Shown one piece after another: positions 56,412-64,000 of a stretch of 64,000 bases of DNA. The stretch covers positions 5,022,001-5,086,000 of the forward strand of contig NZ_CP045701.2 in NCBI RefSeq assembly GCF_009601685.2. Direction: 5' to 3'. The notes under the pieces are model-generated. The model was not told the origin of the DNA, did no database searches, and worked only from the letters and a program-made list of their open reading frames with translations. The position numbers and the translations under genes were made by a program. Source of the stretch: Pseudomonas brassicacearum (lineage in GTDB: Bacteria > Pseudomonadota > Gammaproteobacteria > Pseudomonadales > Pseudomonadaceae). Every line of letters starts with the position of its first letter. Within the stretch, counting starts at the first letter, position 1.

Positions 56412-57377
56412 ATGGACACACAACGAGCCATCTCACATTTCCTTTACTACCTCGAACACCATCCCGCCCTGGCCGGCATCCAGCCCGCCAAGGTGTTGCT
56501 CGGCCATACCGCTGACTACGAAGCGCTGACCGGCGCCATTGCCGAACAGGCGGGCAGCGGCTCGCCCTTCCGGTTCAGCGCCATGCGCCTGGACCTTGAA
56601 CCCACGGAACGCCTGTCCAAGGCCATTGCCGACAGCGATCTGTATATTTTCTTCTACGACTCTTCCACCCTGCCCAACCCGCGCCCCGACGGCCCGGACT
56701 TTGTCCGCGCACTGCAAGGCGTGATGGCTGACAACTGGAAGAAATCGCTGCTGTTCAAGGACTACGGCGACTACTTCTACGACACCTTCAGCGTGATTCC
56801 CCAGCGTATCGCCGGGCTCAACAGTCACCTGATCCGGCGCATGTCCCAGGCGACGACCCTGAGTTACCAGGATGACCATGGTTCATATTTCGACACCGCC
56901 CTGGGCAGCGTGAAGAAATGGACCGACATCAACGGCCTCGGCAACTACGACCTGGCCCCCGGTGAAATCGCCACCCACAGCGACACCATCAATGGCCGGG
57001 TGAATTTCGTCGGCACCTTCCTGAGCACCATCCCGTTCGCGCGCAAATACGGCGTGCTGCAATCGCCGCTGGAACTGTGGATCGAAGACTCTACCATCCA
57101 GAAAATCGCCACCGACGTGCCGGGCCTGGAACACGATTTCAACAAATACCTGGACGCCAACCCGTCCAACCGCCGCATCGAGGAACTGGGGATTGGCACC
57201 AACGAAGGGGTCAAGAGCCTGTACGCCCGCAATGCCGGTTTCGAGGAGCGCCATTGCGGCCTGCACCTGGGGCTCGGCGGCGGGGCCAAGGGCAGCCATC
57301 ACCTGGATCTGATTTTCGAGAAAGGGGTGTTGGCGCTGGATAATGAGCCGATGTTCGATGGGCGGTTTGTGCTTTAG
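56412..57377 (+). CDS. M29 aminopeptidase-like protein
   Basis: The 321-residue protein resembles the thermophilic M29 metallo-aminopeptidases at its C-terminus: ELGIGTNEG (E258), FEERHCGLHLGLGGG (E278/E279, H285) and GSHHLDLIF (H297, D299). These fit the two-metal ligand set. The segment between H285 and H297 is shorter than in M29 and lacks the catalytic Tyr, so activity may differ. The N-terminal 200 residues (YYLEHHPALAGIQPAKVLLGHTADYEALTGAIAEQ...VPQRIAGLNSHLIRRMSQATTLSYQDDHGSYFDTAL) fit the family's other domain. It follows the 45-residue peptide gene in the same direction and may process or modify that peptide. Confidence 0.7.
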   Translation: MDTQRAISHFLYYLEHHPALAGIQPAKVLLGHTADYEALTGAIAEQAGSGSPFRFSAMRLDLEPTERLSKAIADSDLYIFFYDSSTLPNPRPDGPDFVRALQGVMADNWKKSLLFKDYGDYFYDTFSVIPQRIAGLNSHLIRRMSQATTLSYQDDHGSYFDTALGSVKKWTDINGLGNYDLAPGEIATHSDTINGRVNFVGTFLSTIPFARKYGVLQSPLELWIEDSTIQKIATDVPGLEHDFNKYLDANPSNRRIEELGIGTNEGVKSLYARNAGFEERHCGLHLGLGGGAKGSHHLDLIFEKGVLALDNEPMFDGRFVL

Positions 57378-57409
57378 GGGCAACCTGAGGGGAGGTGGTG
57401 AGCCTGCTG

Positions 57410-57513
57410 GCCTCTTCGCGAGCAAGCCCGCTCCCACACTGGATCGCCAGTGATCACAAATGCTATGCCCACTGAAGGTCGAATGTGGGAGCGGGCTTGC
57501 TCGCGAAGGCGGA
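57410..57513. repeat. REPIN (inverted REP pair)
   Basis: CCTCTTCGCGAGCAAGCCCG with GCTCCCACA on the left and TGTGGGAGCGGGCTTGCTCG with CGAAGGCGG on the right are inverted REP copies about 100 bp apart. Confidence 0.82.
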
Positions 57514-57544
57514 CTCACCTGCGCCCCATCACTAAAGCCAGCTC

Positions 57545-57578
57545 AAAAAAAAACGCCAACCCGAAGGTTGGCGTTTTT
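57545..57578. terminator. Bidirectional terminator before rluB stop
   Basis: AAACGCCAACC-CGAA-GGTTGGCGTTT is an 11-bp perfect stem between A and T runs. Confidence 0.9.
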
Positions 57579-57594
57579 CATGGGCGGCTGCCGA

Positions 57595-58830
57595 TCACTC
57601 CGGCTTGCGACGCCCAAACCCCGGACGCTGACCCGAACCTGCCGGTGCACCACGGCGTTTACCCGATGGCGCATCGCGATCGGCCAGGACGATACCCGGG
57701 CGCTTTTTCGGCGCAGGCTTGGCCGGACGCTTGGTGTCGACCGGACGATCGGCGACTGGCGTACCGCGGCCAGCCGGAGCACCGCGCCCTTCACCCCGTT
57801 CAGTCCGACCGTTGGCCGGACGCGGCGAGCGTGGACCACGCTCGCCGTCCTGACGCGGGGCAGGCTTGCGGGCCGGGCGTTCGCCTTCGATCTGCGGCTC
57901 GCGCGAAGGGCGCGGACCAATCGGCGCGCCTTCGGCAGCCGGACGCAGCGTACGCACGCGCTCGGTCTTGCCCATCGGGCGCGAGGATTTACGCTGCATC
58001 CGCTCCAGCTTGTCCTTGCTCTTGGCGGTCATCTGCGGCATTGCCACCGGCTTGAGGCCCACTTCGGCCGCCAGGATGTCGACTTCGTACTGGCTCATTT
58101 CGCGCCAGCGGCCCATCGGCAGGTCGGAATTGAGAAACACCGGGCCGAAACGCACACGCTTGAGGCGGCTGACCACCAGCCCCTGGGATTCCCACAGGCG
58201 ACGTACTTCCCGGTTACGGCCTTCCATCACCACGCAGTGGTACCAGTGGTTGAAGCCTTCGCCACCCGGTGCCTGCTTGATGTCGGTGAAACGCGCCGGG
58301 CCGTCTTCCAGCACAACGCCGGCCTTGAGACGCTCGATCATCTCGTCGTCGACTTCGCCACGCACACGCACGGCGTATTCGCGGTCCATTTCGTAGGACG
58401 GGTGCATCAAGCGGTTGGCCAGTTCACCGTCGGTGGTGAACATCAGCAAACCGGTGGTGTTGATGTCCAGGCGACCGATGTTGATCCAGCGGCCTTCTTT
58501 GGGGCGCGGCATCTTGTCGAACACGGTCGGACGGCCTTCCGGGTCGTCACGGGTGCAGATCTCGCCGTCGGGCTTGTTGTACATGATCACGCGGCGCACG
58601 GTTTCGGCGGCCTCTTCGCGCTTGATCACCTTGCCATCGATGGTGATGGCATCGTGCATGTCGACACGCAGGCCCAAGGTGGCATCTTTGCCGTTGACCT
58701 TGATTCGGCCCTGGGTGATCCAGGCTTCTACATCGCGGCGCGAACCGACGCCGATACGGGCGAGGACTTTTTGCAGCTTCTCGCCTGCTGGGCCGATTTC
58801 CTGGCTGTCGTTCTGGTCTTGGTCTTTCAT
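57595..58830 (-). CDS. rluB: 23S rRNA pseudouridine synthase RluB
   Basis: The 411-residue enzyme makes pseudouridine 2605 in helix 93 of 23S rRNA. An S4-like RNA-binding domain (EKLQKVLARIGVGSRRDVEAWITQGRIKVNG) is followed by the RsuA-family catalytic core: YNKPDGEICTRDDPEGRPTVFDKMP, then the Asp nucleophile in INIGRLDINTTGLLMFTTDGELANRLMHPSYEMDREYAVRVRG. The last about 150 residues are Arg/Pro/Lys-rich low-complexity sequence (RPSREPQIEGERPARKPAPRQDGERGPRSPRPANGRTERGEGRGA). The start at 58830 has a perfect GGGAGG eight bases upstream. Confidence 0.95.
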   Translation of the reverse strand: MKDQDQNDSQEIGPAGEKLQKVLARIGVGSRRDVEAWITQGRIKVNGKDATLGLRVDMHDAITIDGKVIKREEAAETVRRVIMYNKPDGEICTRDDPEGRPTVFDKMPRPKEGRWINIGRLDINTTGLLMFTTDGELANRLMHPSYEMDREYAVRVRGEVDDEMIERLKAGVVLEDGPARFTDIKQAPGGEGFNHWYHCVVMEGRNREVRRLWESQGLVVSRLKRVRFGPVFLNSDLPMGRWREMSQYEVDILAAEVGLKPVAMPQMTAKSKDKLERMQRKSSRPMGKTERVRTLRPAAEGAPIGPRPSREPQIEGERPARKPAPRQDGERGPRSPRPANGRTERGEGRGAPAGRGTPVADRPVDTKRPAKPAPKKRPGIVLADRDAPSGKRRGAPAGSGQRPGFGRRKPE

Positions 58831-59032
58831 TCTGGGCACCTCCCGGTGTGGTCGAGCCAGGCTTGGCCTGACGCTTTGAAAACGGGTCTTCGACGAAGGG
58901 ATCGCCAAAGGGTCGCGAATCATACGCTCGTTGAGGCGATTGCGCATCAGAGACTAGCTGATCAACCAGCGCCCGACACTTTTTCCGCCGACCGGTGGCG
59001 CCCATCTACTTAATGTGAGCGCGGTGTATCAA

Positions 59033-59986
59033 TCAATCGTCGAACTGGCGCCGTTCGTTCTCGATCGCTTCGGCCAAGGCCCGGGCTTCGGCTTCTTCGT
59101 CGCTCAGTTCGGGTTCCGGCGGCTGGAGGGCGGCGACAGCGGCCAGCAGTTTTTCCCGGGCTTGGGCAACACCAAGGATGTCCTCTTCCGGCTCAGGCTC
59201 AGGCTCAGGCTCGGGTTCCGACTCGCTGTCGGGCTCCGGCAACTCATCCGTCTCGCTGTCAGGCTCCGGCCCCTCACGCAGCAGGTCGTCGAAATCGGTC
59301 TTCAAGCCCTCCTCCATGGTGTCCAGCTCCAGCAACAAAGAGTGGAAGCTGGTCTCTTCCTTCGGCTCCTCCGGCTCGGCACTGGCGTCGGCCAGCTCCT
59401 GCAGGCCCTGGGGCACCGGGGCGTCGTCGAACTCCAGCATCGGTTCGGGTTCCAGCTCCCGCAGTTCGGCCAGCGGCGGCAGGTCGTCCAGGTTCTTGAG
59501 GTTGAAGTGATCGAGAAAGGCCTTGGTGGTGGCGAACATCGCCGGTTTGCCCGGCACATCGCGATAGCCGACGACGCGGATCCACTCACGCTCCAACAGC
59601 GTCTTGACGATATGACTGTTGACCGCCACGCCCCGCACATCCTCGATCTCGCCGCGGGTGATCGGTTGGCGATAGGCAATCAACGCCATGGTTTCGAGCA
59701 TGGCGCGGGAGTAGCGCTGCGGCCGCTCCTCCCACAGGCGCCCGACCCATGGCGCGAACTTCTCGCGGATCTGCAGGCGATAACCGGACGCCACTTCCTT
59801 GAGCTCGAAAGCCCGCCCCTCGCAGGATTTGCCCAAGAGTGTCAGGGCTTTCTTGAACACGGCCGGCTCAGGCCGCTCGCCTTCTTCGAAGAGTTCGAAC
59901 AGGCGCTCCATCGATTGCGGCTTTCCCGAGGCCAACAGGAAAGCTTCAAGCAAGGGGGCCAGCTCGCGGGGTTCAGTCAGATTCAT
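59033..59986 (-). CDS. scpB: Chromosome segregation/condensation protein ScpB
   Basis: The 317-residue protein is a kleisin-associated winged-helix protein of the Smc-ScpAB condensin. Two winged-helix domains occupy about residues 8-170 (LAPLLEAFLLASGKPQSMERLFELFEEG..., YSRAMLETMALIAYRQPITRGEIEDVRGVAVNSHIVKTLLEREWIRVVGYRDVPGKPAMFATTKAFLDHFNLKNLDDLPPL). The C-terminal 145 residues are strongly acidic with an (EP)n run, longer than in many bacteria and typical of Pseudomonas. The gene lies 11 bp downstream of scpA. Confidence 0.94.
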   Translation of the reverse strand: MNLTEPRELAPLLEAFLLASGKPQSMERLFELFEEGERPEPAVFKKALTLLGKSCEGRAFELKEVASGYRLQIREKFAPWVGRLWEERPQRYSRAMLETMALIAYRQPITRGEIEDVRGVAVNSHIVKTLLEREWIRVVGYRDVPGKPAMFATTKAFLDHFNLKNLDDLPPLAELRELEPEPMLEFDDAPVPQGLQELADASAEPEEPKEETSFHSLLLELDTMEEGLKTDFDDLLREGPEPDSETDELPEPDSESEPEPEPEPEPEEDILGVAQAREKLLAAVAALQPPEPELSDEEAEARALAEAIENERRQFDD

Positions 59987-59997
59987 TGATTTGCTCG

Positions 59998-60828
59998 TTA
60001 TTCGGCTCGTGCCCGCACGTGGATCGCTGCGAACGGCTCATTCTGCACCAGCTCGACCAAGGATTCCTTAACCAATTCCAGGACCGCCATAAACGTCACG
60101 ACGACCCCCAAGCGCCCTTCCTCGGCGGTGAACAGCTCGACGAACGGCACGAAACCGCCGCCCTTGAGCCGCTCCAGCACATCGCTCATGCGCTCGCGGG
60201 TGGACAGCGCTTCGCGGCTGACCTGGTGACTTTCAAACATATCGCCCCGGCGCAGAACCTCGGCCATGGACATCAGCAACTCTTCCAGGCTCACATCCGG
60301 CAGCAACTTGCGCGCCCGCGCCTCGGGGGCATCGAGCTTGGGCACCACCACGTCGCGCCCGACCCGGTTCAAGCCATCGAGGCCTTCGGCTGCGACCTTG
60401 AAGCGCTCGTACTCCTGCAAGCGGCGGATCAGCTCGGCCCGCGGGTCGTCTTCTTCCGCTTCGACCTCAGCCGAGCGCGGCAGCAGCATCCGCGATTTGA
60501 TCTCGGCCAGCATGGCCGCCATCACCAGGTACTCGGCCGCCAGCTCCAGGCGCACCGACTGCATCAACTCGACATAGCCCATGTACTGGCGAGTGATTTC
60601 CGCCACGGGGATGTCGAGGATGTTGATGTTCTGTTTGCGGATCAGGTACAGCAGCAGGTCAAGCGGGCCCTCGAAGGCTTCGAGGAACACTTCCAGCGCA
60701 TCTGGCGGAATGTACAGGTCCAGGGGCATTTCCATGACCGCCTGGCCATAGACCATGGCGAACGGCAGCTCCTGCTGCGCGCCGGCCTGGCTGTCTGCGC
60801 TGTCCACGGCGGTTTCCGCGGCGGACAT
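59998..60828 (-). CDS. scpA: Segregation and condensation protein A (kleisin ScpA)
   Basis: The 276-residue kleisin bridges Smc and ScpB. Its N-terminal block FEGPLDLLLYLIRKQNINILDIPVAEITRQYMGYVELMQSVRLELAAEYLVMAAMLAEIKSRMLLPR is the family signature, and a C-terminal winged helix follows. The first 45 residues are an N-terminal extension. An upstream stop and this ATG overlap the yciO stop (TGAATG-type), so yciO, scpA and scpB are read in one transcript. Confidence 0.94.
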   Translation of the reverse strand: MSAAETAVDSADSQAGAQQELPFAMVYGQAVMEMPLDLYIPPDALEVFLEAFEGPLDLLLYLIRKQNINILDIPVAEITRQYMGYVELMQSVRLELAAEYLVMAAMLAEIKSRMLLPRSAEVEAEEDDPRAELIRRLQEYERFKVAAEGLDGLNRVGRDVVVPKLDAPEARARKLLPDVSLEELLMSMAEVLRRGDMFESHQVSREALSTRERMSDVLERLKGGGFVPFVELFTAEEGRLGVVVTFMAVLELVKESLVELVQNEPFAAIHVRARAE

Positions 60829-61458
60829 TCAGGCCTCGACCATGAACGGCGTCGGATCGCCACAACCAACACGCACCACCTGGGGCTCGCCATCGGCCAG
60901 GTTGATCACCGTAGACGCCGACATGCCGCCAAAACCGCCGTCGATGATCAGGTCCACCTGATGCTCGAGGATCTGGCGCATCTCATAGGGATCGGTCAGC
61001 GGCTCGGTCTCGCCGGGCATGATCAGCGTCACGCTCATCAGCGGCTCACCCAGTTCTGCCAGCAGCGCCAGGGCAATGGGATGGCTTGGCACCCGCAGGC
61101 CGATGGTGCGTTTTTTCGGGTGCAGCAACAGCCGTGGGACTTCCCGCGTGGCATTGAGAATGAAGGTGTACGGCCCCGGCAAATGCGCCTTGAGCAGGCG
61201 GAAGGTGCCGGTGTCGATCTTGGCGAACAGGCCCAACTGCGACAGGTCGCTGCAGATGAGCGCGAAGTTGTGCTTGTCGTCCAGTTGACGCAGGCGTCTT
61301 ACCCGCTCCACGGCATTCTTGTCGCCGATCTGGCAACCAATGGCGTAGGACGAGTCGGTGGGATAGACCACCACGCCACCGCCACGAATGATTTCCACGG
61401 CCTGTTTGATCAGGCGCGCTTGCGGGTTTTCCGGATGAATCTGGAAAAATTGACTCAC
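60829..61458 (-). CDS. yciO: YciO/Sua5/YrdC family protein
   Basis: The 209-residue protein has the YrdC-like fold that binds nucleotides and threonylcarbamoyl-AMP: VVVYPTDSSYAIGCQIGDKNAVERVRRLRQLDDKHNFALICSDLSQL and LPGPYTFILNATREVPRLLLHPKKRTIGLRVPSHPIALALLAELGEPLMSVTL. YciO is a paralogue of the tRNA t6A enzyme TsaC; its specific role is unsettled. Translation starts at GTG 61458 (VSQFFQIHPENPQARL) with AGGT eight bases upstream. A longer frame exists but fuses antisense sequence. It ends one base before scpA starts. Confidence 0.93.
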   Translation of the reverse strand: MSQFFQIHPENPQARLIKQAVEIIRGGGVVVYPTDSSYAIGCQIGDKNAVERVRRLRQLDDKHNFALICSDLSQLGLFAKIDTGTFRLLKAHLPGPYTFILNATREVPRLLLHPKKRTIGLRVPSHPIALALLAELGEPLMSVTLIMPGETEPLTDPYEMRQILEHQVDLIIDGGFGGMSASTVINLADGEPQVVRVGCGDPTPFMVEA

Positions 61459-61471
61459 GTGTTCTACCTGT

Positions 61472-62335
61472 TCAGACGGCGGCGGTAACGGGATCATGTT
61501 TGAATCTACACCATAGTGGTGGCAGATCTTCCGGCAACGGGCGGTATTCGCCGATCTCGGACCAGCCCCCAGGGCCATGGAAATCACTGCCGGCGGTGAC
61601 CAGCAGACCGAACTCACGGGCCAGGATCGCCAGGCTGCCGACCTGCTCGGCCGGCTGATGGCCATTGACCACCTCGATGGCGTGGCCCCCTGCTTGAATA
61701 TAGTCGGCGACCAGGCGGCGGCGCTTGCTGCGGGTGAAGTCATAGTGCCACGGATGCGCCAGGCTGACCCAGGCACCAGCGGCCCGCAAGGTTTCGACAG
61801 TTTCTTCCAGCGTCGGCCAATGCTGCTTGACGTCCCCCAGCTTGCCGGCCCCCAGCCATTTGCGAAACGCTTCGGCGCGGTCCTTGACGAACCCTTCGCG
61901 CACCATCCAGTCGGCAAAGTGTGGCCGGGCCGGTGCGTTGCCGCTGTCGCCCAGCGCCTGCTGGAGCTGCCGGGCGCCGTCCAGTGCACCGGGCATGCCC
62001 TTGAGGGCCAGCTTGCGGCTGATCTCCTCGGAGCGTAGCCAGCGACCATCGCGCAGGTCGGCGATGGCCCGGACCAGCGCCGGGGCATTCACATCAAAAC
62101 CGTAGCCCAGTACGTGGATGGTTGCCCCACCCCAGGTACAGGACAACTCGACCCCGTTGACCAGCTGCATGCCCAGCGCCGTGGCGGCACTGCGGGCCTC
62201 GTCGAGGCCTTCAAGGGTGTCGTGATCGGTCAGGGCCAGGACTCGCACGCCGTGCTCGAACGCCCGCGCCACCAGAACCGCAGGCGCCAGGGCGCCATCG
62301 GAGGCCGTGCTATGGCAGTGCAAATCAACATTCAC
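61472..62335 (-). CDS. rnm: PHP-domain phosphatase/exoribonuclease (RNase AM, TrpH/YciV)
   Basis: The 287-residue metal-dependent enzyme belongs to the PHP family. Metal-binding motifs are [13 protein letters not shown] (His7, His9), [42 protein letters not shown] and a terminal SDFHGPG. In E. coli the homologue is a 5'-3' exoribonuclease that also hydrolyses 3',5'-bisphosphonucleosides. The stop is 13 bp from the yciO start, so it opens the rnm-yciO-scpA-scpB run. It diverges from yciB. Confidence 0.9.
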   Translation of the reverse strand: MNVDLHCHSTASDGALAPAVLVARAFEHGVRVLALTDHDTLEGLDEARSAATALGMQLVNGVELSCTWGGATIHVLGYGFDVNAPALVRAIADLRDGRWLRSEEISRKLALKGMPGALDGARQLQQALGDSGNAPARPHFADWMVREGFVKDRAEAFRKWLGAGKLGDVKQHWPTLEETVETLRAAGAWVSLAHPWHYDFTRSKRRRLVADYIQAGGHAIEVVNGHQPAEQVGSLAILAREFGLLVTAGSDFHGPGGWSEIGEYRPLPEDLPPLWCRFKHDPVTAAV

Positions 62336-62422
62336 GAGAGTTTGTTACCTCAAATCAGCTGGCCCTATCGCGGCCAAGGATGTTTGTTATTATGCCGCCA
62401 CATCCTGCTTCTGGCTGCCACT

Positions 62423-63019
62423 GTGAAACAATTCATCGACTTCATCCCGCTCCTGCTGTTTTTCATCGTCTACAAACTTGATCCCCGGGCCGTCGACATC
62501 GCCGGTCATTCCTTGACTGTAGGCGGTATTTACAGCGCCACGGCAGTGCTGATCATCAGTTCCCTGGTGGTCTACGGCGCGCTGTTCGTGTCCCAGCGCA
62601 AGCTCGAGAAGAGCCAGTGGCTGACCCTGATCGCCTGCCTCGTGTTCGGCAGCCTGACCCTGGCGTTCCACAGCGAAACCTTCCTCAAATGGAAGGCCCC
62701 GGTGGTCAACTGGCTGTTCGCCCTGGCCTTCATCGGCAGCCACTTCGTCGGTGACCGCCTGCTGATCAAGCGCATCATGGGCCATGCCGTGAGCCTGCCG
62801 GACCTGATCTGGACTCGCCTGAACATCGCCTGGATCGCTTTTTTCCTGTTCTGCGGCGCTGCCAACCTGTTCGTTGCGTTCACGTTCCAGGCCTACTGGG
62901 TCGACTTCAAGGTCTTCGGTAGCCTGGGCATGACGCTGTTGTTCCTGATTGGCCAGGGTATCTACCTGTCCCGTCATCTGCATGATGCCGACCCCACCAC
63001 GCCAAAAACCGAGGACTGA
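62423..63019 (+). CDS. yciB: Inner-membrane septation protein YciB (IspZ)
   Basis: The 198-residue protein starts at GTG 62423 ([31 protein letters not shown]). Five hydrophobic helices follow, with the conserved blocks [50 protein letters not shown] and [45 protein letters not shown]. It maintains the cell envelope and contacts elongation and division proteins. It lies one base from the yciI start and diverges from the PHP gene. Confidence 0.95.
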   Translation: MKQFIDFIPLLLFFIVYKLDPRAVDIAGHSLTVGGIYSATAVLIISSLVVYGALFVSQRKLEKSQWLTLIACLVFGSLTLAFHSETFLKWKAPVVNWLFALAFIGSHFVGDRLLIKRIMGHAVSLPDLIWTRLNIAWIAFFLFCGAANLFVAFTFQAYWVDFKVFGSLGMTLLFLIGQGIYLSRHLHDADPTTPKTED

Positions 63020-63020
63020 C

Positions 63021-63320
63021 ATGCTCTACGCAATCATTGCTACCGACGTCGCCAACTCCCTGGAAACACGCCAGGCCGCTCGTCCCGCGCACCTGGAGCG
63101 CCTGCAAAAACTCCAGGCCGAAGGCCGCGTAGTGCTGGCCGGCCCGCATCCGGCGGTGGACAGCAATGATCCGGGCGCCGCGGGTTTCAGTGGCAGCCTG
63201 ATGGTGGTCGAATTCGACTCCCTGGCCGCTGCACAAGCCTGGGCCGAGGCCGACCCGTTCGTTAAGGCCGGCGTCTATGCCAGCGTCGTGGTCAAGCCAT
63301 TCAAGCAAGTCATGCCGTAA
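63021..63320 (+). CDS. yciI: YciI family protein
   Basis: The 99-residue ferredoxin-like protein reads [50 protein letters not shown]...[39 protein letters not shown]. It keeps the family His-Asp pair (R-x-x-HLERL and ADPF). YciI relatives act as cis-dehydrochlorinase-like or unknown enzymes. GAGG lies six bases before ATG 63021. It is co-transcribed with yciB. Confidence 0.93.
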   Translation: MLYAIIATDVANSLETRQAARPAHLERLQKLQAEGRVVLAGPHPAVDSNDPGAAGFSGSLMVVEFDSLAAAQAWAEADPFVKAGVYASVVVKPFKQVMP

Positions 63321-63427
63321 ATCCCCCGGGCGCGATGAGCCTTCGCGGCTCATTGCGTTCAGTTGCTCATTATTCTCGTTTGCCTGCCGATAACCTGTCT
63401 AATCTCGATTGGAATTCAGGAGTTGCA

Positions 63428-63838
63428 ATGCGCAAAGGTCCGTTGTGCCTGTTATTGGTCACGTTGGCGATCGGGGCACCCGCCCATGGCGAGGAGAGCA
63501 CCGAGGGCAATCATTCGACGCCTTTGTCCCTGAGTGCCGGCGGCCAGATCGCCGAACTGCAGCAACGCTTGAAAGACAGCGAACGCCAGCGCGAAGAACT
63601 GAGCAAGCAATTGCAAAGCGCCGGCAACGAACGCGAGAGCGCCTTGCTGGCCCGGTTGCGCCAGGAAAACCAGCGCCTGAAGCTGCAACTCAAGGAAGCC
63701 CAGGCAAGCCCCCTGCCGCGCCTGTTGACCGATCAACAGCAATGGTTTGTCATCGGTGCCGGGGTAGCGCTATTGGCCCTGCTCTGCGGTATCTTTGCCA
63801 GCGGTGGACGTAGACAACGTCGGCAATGGCTAAATTGA
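63428..63838 (+). CDS. Exported coiled-coil protein with C-terminal membrane anchor
   Basis: The 136-residue product begins with a signal peptide (MRKGPLCLLLVTLAIGAPAHG), continues as a coiled coil (IAELQQRLKDSERQREELSKQLQSAGNERESALLARLRQENQRLKLQLKEAQ) and ends in a membrane segment plus basic tail (WFVIGAGVALLALLCGIFASGGRRQRRQWLN). Similar genes sit directly before cpxR-type regulators in Pseudomonas and are often misnamed as initiation factor 2-like. AGGAG six bases before ATG 63428 fixes the start. An envelope sensor or adapter is plausible given the regulator that follows 7 bp after its stop. Confidence 0.75.
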   Translation: MRKGPLCLLLVTLAIGAPAHGEESTEGNHSTPLSLSAGGQIAELQQRLKDSERQREELSKQLQSAGNERESALLARLRQENQRLKLQLKEAQASPLPRLLTDQQQWFVIGAGVALLALLCGIFASGGRRQRRQWLN

Positions 63839-63845
63839 GTGAGTC

Positions 63846-64000
63846 ATGAGCGAGCTGTTACTGATAGACGATGACCAGGAGCTGTGCGAGCTCCTCGTAA
63901 GCTGGTTAAGCCAGGAAGGTTTTCAGGTCCGTGCCTGTCACGATGGCCAAAGTGCCCGCAGGGCCCTGGCCGAAACCGCGCCGGCGGCCGTGGTACTGGA
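63846..64000 (+). CDS. cpxR: CpxR-like response regulator, N-terminal fragment at window edge
   Basis: The first 51 codons are present: MSELLLIDDDQELCELLVSW...RVLAETAPAAVVL-type receiver sequence with the acidic pocket IDDDQELCELL. This matches the CpxR regulator of pseudomonads, whose gene follows the same small membrane protein and yciB/yciI. The phosphorylated Asp, the output domain and any CpxA kinase gene lie beyond the window. Confidence 0.75.
   Translation, partial: MSELLLIDDDQELCELLVSWLSQEGFQVRACHDGQSARRALAETAPAAVVL

Noticed and set aside
60829..62088. A 419-codon frame that includes yciO
   Set aside because: The first 210 codons are an off-frame reading of the PHP gene; the real yciO starts at GTG 61458.

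Overview
The window is chromosomal DNA of a GC-rich gammaproteobacterium, almost certainly a fluorescent Pseudomonas of the P. fluorescens group. The evidence is near-diagnostic gene blocks: alaS-lysC-rsmA followed by tRNA-Ser/tRNA-Arg genes, aruCFGDB-x-aruE with the aot transporter and argR, acsA, amrZ, and scpAB with yciO/yciB/yciI and a cpxR-type regulator. It also carries many Pseudomonas-type REP elements (core GTGGGAGC...GCTTGCTCGCGA).

Layout. 1-4.9 kb: a minus-strand two-partner secretion locus in the order transporter, HlyC-like acyltransferase, giant exoprotein; the exoprotein runs off the left edge. It lies on the 3' side of tRNA-Arg(CCT). 5.3-10.5 kb: amrZ, an AraC regulator, a LysE exporter, mgtE and a small secreted protein. 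10.5-16.4 kb: two identical tRNA-Arg(ACG), tRNA-Ser(GCT), rsmA, lysC, alaS and a threonine aldolase. 16.6-17.4 kb: an FMN riboswitch driving a lumazine synthase gene. 17.5-29.9 kb: the arginine succinyltransferase (AST) pathway, its regulator ArgR and the arginine/ornithine ABC transporter. 30.5-32.5 kb: acsA. 32.9-35.2 kb: two small secreted proteins and nrdB.

35.3-38.0 kb is an accessory pocket: a BRO-domain gene, two toxin-antitoxin remnants with a nested palindromic operator, and a Cys/His-rich protein of unknown function. 38-44.6 kb holds regulators paired with transporters or enzymes (TauE/AraC, XRE/MBL, TetR, LysR/GATase-ABM). 44.68-46.23 kb is a tandem array of 12 REPIN-like units with a period of about 138 bp. 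46.2-55.2 kb: phosphodiesterase, PepSY protein, chemoreceptor, zntB, two tiny conserved ORFs, MFS transporter, arfB and an amino-acid permease. 56.0-57.4 kb: a 45-residue peptide gene next to an M29-aminopeptidase-like gene, resembling a minimal peptide-maturation cassette. 57.6-64 kb: rluB, scpB, scpA, yciO, a PHP phosphatase, then divergently yciB, yciI, a membrane coiled-coil protein and the start of a cpxR-like gene.

How the genes work together. ArgR half-sites upstream of aruC, and one upstream of aotJ, link arginine uptake with its degradation to glutamate. ScpA/ScpB, YciO and the PHP protein form one compact minus-strand run. The loci that look least described are the transporter-acyltransferase-exoprotein locus, the peptide plus M29-like cassette, the REPIN array and the toxin-antitoxin remnant pocket.
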